The translations under genes and the position numbers were made by a program. DNA of 64,000 bases, from NCBI RefSeq assembly GCF_030818895.1, contig NZ_JAUTBA010000001.1, positions 3,224,001 to 3,288,000 of the forward strand, written 5' to 3'. The stretch's first letter is position 1, and every line of letters starts with the position of its first letter. The DNA comes from Sphingobacterium zeae (lineage in GTDB: Bacteria; Bacteroidota; Bacteroidia; Sphingobacteriales; Sphingobacteriaceae). This document shows, piece by piece, positions 9,167 to 17,112 of the stretch. A model generated the notes under the pieces. The model was given only the letters and a program-made list of their open reading frames with translations, made no database searches and had not been told where the DNA came from.

Positions 9167-10228
9167 ATGAAAAAGTTTATTGTCTTTGCACTGGTCTTAG
9201 GCCTGGTCTGGGCCTGTCATAAAGCAGATGATATTACGGAGGATATATTTCCTGGCTTTGTACGTCCGGATAATTTTCCAGAACCCGTTTATAAGTTTGA
9301 ACGTAATCCCATCACTTCGGATGTCTTCGAGTTGGGGCGGCAACTTTTTTATGAACCGCGTCTGTCACGCAACAATACCATTGCCTGTGGGAGCTGTCAT
9401 ATCCTTTCAGCGGCATTTACCCATCATGGCCACGATGTGAGCCATGGTATTGACGATAGGCTGGGCATACGAAATCCGATGCCGATTTTCAATATGGCCT
9501 GGCAAAAGGAATTCTTTTGGGATGGTGGTGTTTTCGATTTAGATATGTCGCCGGTTAACGCAATTACAAATCCTGTGGAGATGGACGAGTCAGTGAGTAA
9601 TGTCTTGAGCAAACTGCGCAAAGATTCCGATTATCAGCAACGGTTCAAGAAAGCCTTCGGTAGCGATGGGATTACAGACGAGCGGTTCTTTAAGGCGCTT
9701 TCCCAATTTATGCTTATGGCCATTAGTGCCAATTCAAAGTATGATCAGGTTATGCGGAACGAAAATGGGGCCTCTTTTACAGATGCTGAGAAAAATGGCT
9801 ACCTCTTTTATCAAAACAACTGTGCTCGTTGTCACACAGAGCCTTTGTTTACTGATCGTGATTATCATAACAATGGATTGTCACCCAACCATGCCAACGA
9901 TATCGGTAGGGATACCGTTACCCTGAATCACAATGATCGCTATAAATTCAAGACGCCTAGCCTGCGCAACCTATCCTATACAGGCCCTTATATGCATGAT
10001 GGCCGATTCTTGACTTTGGATCGTGTATTGGAGCACTATCGCAATGGTATGGTCGATTCAAAAACCCTGGATCCGGGATTTCGGAAAGCGGACGGTACTT
10101 TGGGTGTCCACATGTCGGATGAAGAAAAGGCTAATTTATTGGCGTTTTTAAAAACATTAAATGATGCCTCTTTCGTAAACAACAAAATATTGAGGGAACC
10201 TGGAAATACGGGTTTCGTGGTAAACTAA
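9167..10228 (+). CDS. Di-haem cytochrome c peroxidase/MauG-superfamily protein, MbnH-like copy 2
   Basis: A 353-residue lipoprotein (lipobox LVWAC, Cys17) with two c-haem motifs, CGSCH at 74-78 and CARCH at 219-223. The shared signatures ELGRQLFYEP, MPIFNMAW, EFFWDGG, TEPLFTDRDYHNNG and PYMHDGRF match copy 1 at 7175 and show duplication of the whole MbnP-MbnH unit. The likely substrate is the MbnP just upstream, 2 bp away. Expected location is the periplasmic face of a membrane, anchored by the lipid. Electron transfer from the small cytochrome c at 11199 is a reasonable inference. A peroxide-detoxifying role cannot be excluded from sequence alone. Confidence 0.88.
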   Translation: MKKFIVFALVLGLVWACHKADDITEDIFPGFVRPDNFPEPVYKFERNPITSDVFELGRQLFYEPRLSRNNTIACGSCHILSAAFTHHGHDVSHGIDDRLGIRNPMPIFNMAWQKEFFWDGGVFDLDMSPVNAITNPVEMDESVSNVLSKLRKDSDYQQRFKKAFGSDGITDERFFKALSQFMLMAISANSKYDQVMRNENGASFTDAEKNGYLFYQNNCARCHTEPLFTDRDYHNNGLSPNHANDIGRDTVTLNHNDRYKFKTPSLRNLSYTGPYMHDGRFLTLDRVLEHYRNGMVDSKTLDPGFRKADGTLGVHMSDEEKANLLAFLKTLNDASFVNNKILREPGNTGFVVN

Positions 10229-10236
10229 AATTAAAT

Positions 10237-11178
10237 ATGAAGCGAATAAAGATAAAACTATTAGTTCTAGCTATGGCCCTATTGCCCCTTTCATCATGGG
10301 CATGTGATATCTGTGGCTGCGGGGTAGGTAGCTATTATTTGGGTATACTGCCCCAGTTTAACAAGCGTTTTTTGGGTGTACGTTATCAGTACAAGACCCT
10401 ACAGACCCATCTTGGACCCACTGGCAATCGGACGCCGATAAGTGCGGATGAGACTTATCAGACAATGGAACTGTGGGGGGCATGGAATTTTGGAAGCCGC
10501 TGGCGGGTTATGGCAATTGTTCCCTACAATTTCAATGAGCGTAAGATCCCTGGAAGTGGCGATATGGGGAAGATGGATGGGCTTGGAGATGTGGTCGTTT
10601 ATGGTTATTACAAAATCTTCGAACAAATGGGAGGTACCCGCTCAAACAAGATGTTTAACCATTCCCTTTGGATAGGTGCAGGGATTAAAGCGCCTACTGG
10701 AAAATATGATAATTCTCAGCGATCATCAGCCAGTCAGGATGAACCCAACAACTTTCAGCTGGGTACAGCCAGCACAGATTTTATGGTCAATCTGGCTTAC
10801 GACATCCGTATTATGGACCTTGGATTGAACACCAATGTAAGCTATAAGATGAATACAGAGAACAAGTACGATTATCGTTATGCGAATAAGTTTTCCGTCA
10901 ATTCATTATTATACTACAAATTCAATATAAAAGATAAAGTCCGTATTTCGCCCAACTTAGGAGTAGGTTACGAAACACAGCCTAAGGACGTCACTATGGC
11001 ACGATATGATGTAGCACAGTCGGGAGGATATAGTTTGGCCGGAATAGGCGGTGTCGAAGTCAATATGGGTAAAATCAGTGTGGGAGCCAACTATCAAGCC
11101 TTATTGTCCCAGGATCTAGCCGACGGACGTGCCAAGTCAGGTCCACGCTGGCTCACCCATATTTCCTATAGTTTTTAA
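10237..11178 (+). CDS. Outer-membrane beta-barrel-like protein with an N-terminal CxxCxC motif
   Basis: A 313-residue exported protein. A signal peptide of about 22 residues is followed at once by CDICGCG, giving Cys23, Cys26 and Cys28. The rest alternates short amphipathic strands rich in Tyr and Gly (VRYQYK, WRVMAIVPYNF, GLGDVVVYGYYKIF, LTHISYSF) and ends in an aromatic residue, as expected of an outer-membrane barrel. Similar proteins are often annotated as transporters, without a known substrate. It starts 9 bp after the second MbnH-like gene, so a metal-related role is likely. The cysteine cluster at the mature N-terminus is a plausible metal site. Cys23 might instead be lipidated, although the preceding SSWA is a poor lipobox. 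Confidence 0.75.
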   Translation: MKRIKIKLLVLAMALLPLSSWACDICGCGVGSYYLGILPQFNKRFLGVRYQYKTLQTHLGPTGNRTPISADETYQTMELWGAWNFGSRWRVMAIVPYNFNERKIPGSGDMGKMDGLGDVVVYGYYKIFEQMGGTRSNKMFNHSLWIGAGIKAPTGKYDNSQRSSASQDEPNNFQLGTASTDFMVNLAYDIRIMDLGLNTNVSYKMNTENKYDYRYANKFSVNSLLYYKFNIKDKVRISPNLGVGYETQPKDVTMARYDVAQSGGYSLAGIGGVEVNMGKISVGANYQALLSQDLADGRAKSGPRWLTHISYSF

Positions 11179-11198
11179 TCACCATAATATAAAAAGAG

Positions 11199-11696
11199 AT
11201 GAACAAAAGAATTAATGTAATCCTTTCCTGTATGGGTATCGTCGGGATGATCGCTTGCGGCGGTAATGGAGAAAACAAAAAAGAAAACGATACCAGTAAA
11301 GCAGCAAACCAAAACGTGGCATCGACAGATGCGGCAATGTTGGATTTTAAATCAGATGGATCCAAGGGAGTGGGGCCTGTCAGCACAATCGAACACAAAG
11401 CATTTGATGCACAGCTAGCCAATAAAGGTGTAGAGCTCTTTGTTTCCAAATGTGCCATGTGCCACAATTTTGAACGCACTTTAGTGGGACCATCGTTGGA
11501 TGGCGTTGTAAAGCGCCGTACACCGGAATGGATTATGAATATGATGCTGGATCCATCCACTATGCTTGAAAAAGATGCCGATGCAATAGCGCTGAGCAAA
11601 GATTTCAGTTCGCCGATGATTAGCTTAGGACTTCAGCAAGAAGAAGCCAGAGCTATTTTGGAATATTTGAGAGAACGTAATAGCGCCTCAAAATAA
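11199..11696 (+). CDS. Monohaem c-type cytochrome, lipoprotein
   Basis: A 165-residue lipoprotein (lipobox GMIAC, Cys20). A low-complexity Asn/Lys/Ser linker leads to a class I cytochrome c domain with haem motif CAMCH at 85-89, FERTLVGPSLDGVVKRRTPEW, and a probable axial Met in FSSPMISLG. The C-terminal helix EEARAILEYLRE is typical. It is the last gene of the copper-type run, 20 bp after the barrel gene. It could carry electrons to or from the two MbnH-like enzymes, which is inference from order. A related domain occurs at 30212 in the oxidase operon (CASCHSIDKRVIGPAL), so the family is used twice here. Confidence 0.88.
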   Translation: MNKRINVILSCMGIVGMIACGGNGENKKENDTSKAANQNVASTDAAMLDFKSDGSKGVGPVSTIEHKAFDAQLANKGVELFVSKCAMCHNFERTLVGPSLDGVVKRRTPEWIMNMMLDPSTMLEKDADAIALSKDFSSPMISLGLQQEEARAILEYLRERNSASK

Positions 11697-12121
11697 GTTT
11701 ACCCATTTTATTTTTTACATTAAATATGAGACAATGGTTGTACCAAAAGAAAAACTAGATTTTTTAAGGATATTGATTCCTCTTCAAGCGGAATCGTGAT
11801 TATGCCTATAGCCCAATTTTTACATGCTAAGAGATGCCAACCATTTTATAGTATTTGGTGTTATTAAGAGGGAAAGCGATTAAACTATACTTTTCAAGAA
11901 GGTGTTTGGAGCATATGGTAAAACTAAAGTCAAGATATATATATATCAATAGTATATTTTGCACAATATAGTTTTAGTTGTAACTTTGATTACACGATTA
12001 GTTTTTAAACTTGCCTGATCGAATTTGATCTTTACGTTACATTGACAATTATTTTTACTCCATAAGGTAATGGAGAGATATTTTAACACTTTATAAAAAA
12101 AATCACTAAATATTAAAAAAC
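11697..12121. other. 425-bp intergenic region with one promoter
   Basis: The stretch follows the end of the copper-type operon and precedes the DJ-1/PfpI gene. I found no open frame with coding character, no strong terminator hairpin after 11696, and no repeat. The only signal I trust is the promoter at 11958-11988. Confidence 0.5.
11958..11988 (+). promoter_or_regulatory. Bacteroidota-type promoter for the DJ-1/PfpI gene
   Basis: TTTG at 11958-11961, 19 bp spacer, then TAACTTTG at 11981-11988. This matches the Bacteroidota housekeeping consensus (TTTG, about 19 bp, TAnnTTTG) exactly. Transcription would start near 11995, leaving a leader of about 125 nt before the ATG at 12122. Confidence 0.7.
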
Positions 12122-12802
12122 ATGAAAGTACTATTTGTAGTCACTTCCCATGATGATTTGGGAAATACAGGACATAAGACGGGATTTTGGGTAGAAGAAT
12201 TCGCTGCTCCCTATTATTCATTTAAAGATGTTGGCTTTGAAATAACCGTTGCTACTCCAAAGGGCGGGCAGGCTCCAGTCGATCCAAATAGCGAGGTTCC
12301 AGATGCGCAGACCGCGGCGACCGAAAGATACTATAAAGATGAGGAAGTACAGCGAATTATTGCCAATACCGAAAAATTGAGCGATCAAAAAGCAGGCGAT
12401 TTTGATGCCGTATTTTATCCGGGAGGTCATGGTCCGCTTTGGGATCTGGCAAATGATAGGGATTCCCAACAATTGATTCTTGATTTCTATAATGGCAAAA
12501 AACCTGTAGGAGCTGTGTGTCACGCACCCGGTGTCTTTAAAAATGTAAAATTCGATAACGGTGAAGCATTTGTTAAAGATAAAAACGTAACTGGTTTTTC
12601 GAATAGTGAAGAAGCTGCTGTCAAACTAACTGAGGTAGTACCATTTCTTGTAGAGGATGAGTTAAAAAAATTAGGCGGTCATTATACCAAAACAGATGAC
12701 TGGGGTGTGCATGTGGTGGAAGATGGTTTTCTTATCACTGGACAAAATCCTGCATCTTCAGAAACTGTTGCGGAGAAGCTTATTACACTTCTAAAAAAAT
12801 AA
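12122..12802 (+). CDS. DJ-1/PfpI-superfamily protein (class I glutamine-amidotransferase-like)
   Basis: A 226-residue cytoplasmic protein with the flavodoxin-like fold of the DJ-1/PfpI family. The nucleophile elbow GAVCHAPGVF places the reactive Cys at 133. Upstream motifs FYPGGHGPLWDL and VEEFAAPYYSFKD resemble Hsp31-like members, which act as glyoxalase III, deglycase or chaperone. Substrate cannot be assigned from sequence. It has its own promoter (11958-11988) and a terminator (12815-12840), so it is probably a single-gene unit. The aldehyde dehydrogenase next to it makes a role against reactive carbonyls plausible. Confidence 0.9.
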   Translation: MKVLFVVTSHDDLGNTGHKTGFWVEEFAAPYYSFKDVGFEITVATPKGGQAPVDPNSEVPDAQTAATERYYKDEEVQRIIANTEKLSDQKAGDFDAVFYPGGHGPLWDLANDRDSQQLILDFYNGKKPVGAVCHAPGVFKNVKFDNGEAFVKDKNVTGFSNSEEAAVKLTEVVPFLVEDELKKLGGHYTKTDDWGVHVVEDGFLITGQNPASSETVAEKLITLLKK

Positions 12803-12814
12803 TAATAGACGATG

Positions 12815-12840
12815 AAAGGCAGTTTGTACTGCCTTTTGTC
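12815..12840 (+). terminator. Intrinsic terminator after the DJ-1/PfpI gene
   Basis: An 8-bp stem AAAGGCAG (12815-12822) pairs with CTGCCTTT (12829-12836) around a six-base loop, followed by a short T-rich tail. It sits 13 bp after the stop. It also argues against starting the aldehyde dehydrogenase at the in-frame ATG 12812, since the hairpin would fall inside that reading frame. Confidence 0.7.
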
Positions 12841-12943
12841 ATTAAGCGGCACAACAACTCTACTTAATGTCAAATTAGTCACATGCACCCCACCTTACCG
12901 TTGCTGGACAAAATTTTTGAAGGTGGGAAAAAATAATAATAAA

Positions 12944-14263
12944 ATGAACACTGAAATTCAAAATAAGATAAAAAACGTATTTGAAAAACAAAAAGACTTT
13001 TTCAGAACGCAGACCACGAAGGAAATTACGTTTCGCAAAATGCAATTGCAAAATTTCCGCAAGGTCTTTGCGAGTTATACTGACGCAATCTGTGAGGCTT
13101 TGAATATCGATCTTGGGAAAAGCAGGAAAGAAGCAGAATATGCCGAAATTCAAATTGTATTAAATGAACTTGATGATATGATCCAGAATATGGAAGAATG
13201 GGTAAAACCAACTTTCGTTAAATCAAAACCGCATACTTCAGGAGCTGATATCATTAGTAAATATATTTACGAGCCCTATGGCGTGAATTACATTATCGGT
13301 CCATTTAACTATCCTGTTCAGTTGACTTTCAGCCCGCTCATCGGTGCCCTGATGTCGGGTAACACGGCTGTAATAAAACCATCTGAAAACACCCCACATG
13401 TTGCACAGGTTATTGAAGATATCGTAAAAGAAGCGTTTGATGAAAATTACGTTGCTGTATTTCAGGGTTCTATCGAAGAAAATAGCTTCTTATTGACTCT
13501 TCCGTTTGATTATATCTTTTTCACTGGAAGTCCAAAGGTTGGTAAGATCGTCATGAAAGCTGCCGCTGAGCAGCTTATACCGCTAACATTAGAGTTAGGT
13601 GGAAAATCCCCAACGATCGTTCATCACGATGCTGACCTAGAAAAAGCTGTTCAGCGTATTTCTTCAGGCAAGTGGATTAATTGCGGACAGACCTGCGTTG
13701 CGCCTGATTATGTTTATGTTCATGAATCTATCAAAGACGAATTTATAGACCGATTTAAGTCGTATTTGAGAGCAACTTACGAAGACAAATCATTAGGAAA
13801 AATAGGGAAGATTGTCAGTCAGCATCAGATCAAAAACTTAGCTTCTTATCTAGAAGCAGCGTCAGAGAAAGTGATCTATGGCGGTAAATACGATCTTGAG
13901 ACACGTCATTTCGAAGCTACACTCATGACAAATATAAGTTGGGAGGATGATGTGATGCAACAGGAAATATTTGGCCCAATATTACCTATCCTCACTTATA
14001 CTGATATAGACGAAGCTTTAAATGAAATTAACAGTAGACCAAAACCTTTGGCGCTTTATGTGTTTTCGGAAGATCAAAAATTTGCAGACGATGTGATCGC
14101 ACGATCAACAAGCGGTGATGCCGAAATTAACAGTACATTGATTCACGTAGGATCTCATTATCTCCCTTTCGGTGGAGTAGGAAATTCGGGAATGGGTAAA
14201 TATCATGGTAAGTTCAGTCTAGAGAATTTTAGTCATCAACGATCTATTCTCCAAGTTATGTAG
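12944..14263 (+). CDS. Aldehyde dehydrogenase (NAD(P)+-dependent, class 3-like)
   Basis: A 439-residue protein from the ATG at 12944. An in-frame ATG at 12812 would add 44 residues that cover a terminator and do not look like the family. Catalytic features are present: the cofactor-loop motif FFTGSPKVGK, the general-base region LELGGKSP (about 215-222), and NCGQTC with the nucleophilic Cys251. The length and short N-terminus resemble the AlkH/class 3 group, which oxidises aliphatic or aromatic aldehydes to acids. Substrate is not predictable. The zinc alcohol dehydrogenase at 18978 could feed the same route, although it is not in the same transcript. Confidence 0.93.
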   Translation: MNTEIQNKIKNVFEKQKDFFRTQTTKEITFRKMQLQNFRKVFASYTDAICEALNIDLGKSRKEAEYAEIQIVLNELDDMIQNMEEWVKPTFVKSKPHTSGADIISKYIYEPYGVNYIIGPFNYPVQLTFSPLIGALMSGNTAVIKPSENTPHVAQVIEDIVKEAFDENYVAVFQGSIEENSFLLTLPFDYIFFTGSPKVGKIVMKAAAEQLIPLTLELGGKSPTIVHHDADLEKAVQRISSGKWINCGQTCVAPDYVYVHESIKDEFIDRFKSYLRATYEDKSLGKIGKIVSQHQIKNLASYLEAASEKVIYGGKYDLETRHFEATLMTNISWEDDVMQQEIFGPILPILTYTDIDEALNEINSRPKPLALYVFSEDQKFADDVIARSTSGDAEINSTLIHVGSHYLPFGGVGNSGMGKYHGKFSLENFSHQRSILQVM

Positions 14264-14280
14264 GATGTAACCTCAAATTT

Positions 14281-14325
14281 AATACAATAGAGGCTGCTTT
14301 GGTAAGAAGCAGCCTCTATTGTATT
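14281..14325. terminator. Strong perfect-hairpin terminator
   Basis: A perfect 19-bp inverted repeat: 14281-14299 pairs with 14307-14325 around a seven-base loop (TGGTAAG). It begins 17 bp after the aldehyde dehydrogenase stop. A- and T-rich flanks let it act in either direction. Confidence 0.85.
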
Positions 14326-14574
14326 AAATGACTGATCGGGATAGTCGTTTCATTGATAGCATGAATAATATCCAGCTGTGTAAGTTACGAGCTGATAAAT
14401 TTTAAAGTTTTGAGACCTGATGCGACTTTCAATTGTAATTTCTTAAAAGAAATTTATCATACACCATAACTTGCACAGTTTTTGTTTAGGTATCGTGAAC
14501 TATTTAACGCTGCATTAGGTTGGTTATATAAGACCGTTTGCGCTGTCAATTTATTGGGTTCCTTAAGACAAAAT

Positions 14575-14940
14575 ATGAAAACTGTTTTTATTCTAGAAGA
14601 TGAGGTTGGTATACAGGAAGTACTTGAACTTCTTCTATCATCACAAAATTATAATGTCGTAACCTTTTCAACCGTGAAGGAGTTCAACTGTAGGGAAATG
14701 GCTGTTCAGCCGGATTTATTTATGCTTGACGTGATGCTGCCTGATGGACTCGGAACCGAGGTGTGCCGAGAGCTTAAATGCGATCCAATAACATCTAAGG
14801 TACCGGTATTATTGATGAGTGCTCACGCTAAAATTATAAAAACCGATGATCCCCATAGCGCTGATGATTTTATGAGCAAACCATTTGATATCAACGATGT
14901 TATTTCAAAGGTTGATAAGTTGACCGCACTTCAGGCATAA
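14575..14940 (+). CDS. Single-domain response regulator (receiver only)
   Basis: A 121-residue CheY-like protein from the ATG at 14575. The upstream in-frame TTG at 14482 would add 31 residues unlike the family. The receiver residues are present: acidic pair in ILEDE, the phospho-acceptor Asp in FMLDVMLPDG, Ser in LMSAHA and Lys in MSKPFD. There is no output domain, so it acts through protein contacts or as a phosphate relay. The convergent PAS histidine kinase at 14969-16948 ends only 28 bp away and is the likely partner. Confidence 0.88.
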   Translation: MKTVFILEDEVGIQEVLELLLSSQNYNVVTFSTVKEFNCREMAVQPDLFMLDVMLPDGLGTEVCRELKCDPITSKVPVLLMSAHAKIIKTDDPHSADDFMSKPFDINDVISKVDKLTALQA

Positions 14941-14968
14941 CACAGGCACGAATATAATGCTATTGTGA

Positions 14969-16948
14969 TTAATGGGGGAATGGTAGGCTGAAGGAAAAGA
15001 TACTACCTTCATTTTGATCACTCTCTACGCCTATAGTTCCATCATGGAGTTCTACTATTTCCTTGCATAGATAGAGACCTATACCAAGGCCCGCTGTTCC
15101 ACCAGTGCTAATTTCCTTCACCCGATAATAACGTTCAAATATTCGTTCCTGGTCATCAAATGGAATGCCTTTTCCATGATCTCGAATACTAATTTTGATA
15201 TTTTTATCCTCCAAAACATAATCTGTAATTATCGTCGATCCAACAGCAGAATACTTTATGGCATTGCCAATTAAGTTATGTATGACCTGCGCTATCTTTT
15301 CTCGGTCAGCATATAAATTTACTGCCCCACAAGATTTAAAAATAAAGTTATGGGTTTTGACAGTGAAGCATATCTCTTCTTCAATTTCTGAAAACAACAA
15401 TTTAAAATCAAAAACTTTTTTATCCATATACATCATACCCGATTCCAACCGCGACACATTGAGAAAGCCATTAATCATACTTGTCATATAGTCAACTTGC
15501 TTTATAGATTTACCAAGCATATTTTGAGGAGCAGCTTCCTTTGTATGAAAGTCCATTTGCTGTAACATTTGCAGATAAGCTTTAAGCGATGTTAGTGGTG
15601 TCTTAAGCTCATGACTCACCATACCCATAAAATCATCCTTCCGCTGTTCTTCTTTTTTTTGCTCTGTCACATCCCTAAGTGTACCATTAAGACTTAGTGG
15701 ATTTCCATTTTGATCGTAGAATACTCTTCCATTTGCCTGAAGAAGCCTTATTTTTTTATCAATCTTATTTTTAATCCTATATTCCACAAAATAATGACCA
15801 TCGGACTCAGGACTAATCGCGTATTGAATTGCTGCCAACACATGATCCATATCCTCTGGTAAAATGACAGATAAGGCTTCTTGAAGATCTGCATTTTCAT
15901 AAGTTGAAAGGCCAAACCAAGTCTTGAGCATGGAGTTACCCGAAAAATGATTTGTAGCAATCTGATAGTAGAAAGTGGCGAGCTCACCAGCTTCTATTGC
16001 CAGGGCGAGCATCTGCTGATTATTTTCATTCCGTCTTCTTTCCAAAAACTGTTGGGTAATTTCTTCTAGGATGATAAGCACACCTGAAATGTCGCCATCT
16101 CCTGAAAATATAGGCTGATAGATAGAATTTACGATCGCTTCTCTCAAGCCATCTTTGTGCAACAGTTTTACCGAGAATTCTGTATTAATTTTAGGCTCTC
16201 CGGTTTTATATACGTGTTTAATCCATTCGTTAACCGGCTGTCCCTGAAGCTCTGGCCGCGCACTTTCATGAGGAAATCCGATTAACTCTGACTCTTTGCG
16301 CCCCCAAATCTTGAGGATTGCAGGGTTGGCAATTTCAATGAGATGTTCGGGACCGTTTAACATGGCAATACCCACAGGTGCCTGCGCTATGATTGCTCGG
16401 ATATACTCTCGACTATCTGCAAGCTGCTTTATATAGCTATTGAGTTCTTCATTCGTGGCGGTAAGTTCCTCAAGCGTAGCAGCCATTTCCTCATTGAGTG
16501 CCTGCTCTATTTCTTCTTTCTGCTTTATCTGCCTTAAAAACTCCCGGCGTGAAGTTACTTCGAGTGCAGTATTAAGAATACACCATGTTTTCTGATCTTG
16601 GTCAATGAGCGCTCTATATTCGTAATCAAAATAGTCCAATGTTTCCTTTCCGTTCTTGATCAATACGGCGGGAGCCTCAGAAACAGCATACGTCTTTCCG
16701 GTATGCCAAACGTCTTGCAACAGTTTTAGAAACGGCTGCCCCTCGAGTTCGGGAATAGCTTCCATTAACGGTTTCCCGATAACAGAAGATTCTTTACCCC
16801 AAAGTTCCAACATGCCTGCGTTAGCAAAGCGGATAATCATATTCTCACCGGAATATATAGCGGTAGGTGCAGGGGAGCAACCTAAAGCCTGAATAATTAA
16901 TTCAGCACTAAAGCAACTATCAAATGGGCCTTCGGTTTGGGAGTTCAT
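14969..16948 (-). CDS. Multi-PAS sensor histidine kinase
   Basis: A 659-residue cytoplasmic kinase from the ATG at 16946-16948. A TACTTTTG -7-like box on the minus strand at 16956-16963 lies just upstream, so a longer start at 17023 is unlikely and the message may be almost leaderless. Domains are three PAS units (about 10-140, 190-310, 325-430), a short coiled coil rich in Glu between the first two, HisKA with His446 in SHELKTPL, and HATPase_c with NLIGNAIKYSA, DHGKGIPF and GLGIGLYL. No membrane segment is seen, so the signal is probably intracellular redox, light or a ligand. It is clearly related to the kinase at 20261. Confidence 0.93.
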   Translation of the reverse strand: MNSQTEGPFDSCFSAELIIQALGCSPAPTAIYSGENMIIRFANAGMLELWGKESSVIGKPLMEAIPELEGQPFLKLLQDVWHTGKTYAVSEAPAVLIKNGKETLDYFDYEYRALIDQDQKTWCILNTALEVTSRREFLRQIKQKEEIEQALNEEMAATLEELTATNEELNSYIKQLADSREYIRAIIAQAPVGIAMLNGPEHLIEIANPAILKIWGRKESELIGFPHESARPELQGQPVNEWIKHVYKTGEPKINTEFSVKLLHKDGLREAIVNSIYQPIFSGDGDISGVLIILEEITQQFLERRRNENNQQMLALAIEAGELATFYYQIATNHFSGNSMLKTWFGLSTYENADLQEALSVILPEDMDHVLAAIQYAISPESDGHYFVEYRIKNKIDKKIRLLQANGRVFYDQNGNPLSLNGTLRDVTEQKKEEQRKDDFMGMVSHELKTPLTSLKAYLQMLQQMDFHTKEAAPQNMLGKSIKQVDYMTSMINGFLNVSRLESGMMYMDKKVFDFKLLFSEIEEEICFTVKTHNFIFKSCGAVNLYADREKIAQVIHNLIGNAIKYSAVGSTIITDYVLEDKNIKISIRDHGKGIPFDDQERIFERYYRVKEISTGGTAGLGIGLYLCKEIVELHDGTIGVESDQNEGSIFSFSLPFPH

Positions 16949-17112
16949 ACACCAGCAAAAGTATGGAAAAGATAATTTATATTTATGAATAATTGTACTA
17001 AAATGCGCTATATGTTTTCTCATGCAACTTAATAATAGCTATAGTCTGCATGTTCTTGCGCATTTTCTGATTTTATTGTATCTGGCCAACTAGATTATCC
17101 ATTTTTTATCGA

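Noticed and set aside
12812..12943. Upstream in-frame start for the aldehyde dehydrogenase
   Set aside because: The extra 44 codons cover a terminator hairpin and do not match the family N-terminus.
14482..14574. TTG start adding 31 codons to the receiver protein
   Set aside because: The receiver fold begins at the ATG 14575; the extension has no counterpart in CheY-like proteins.
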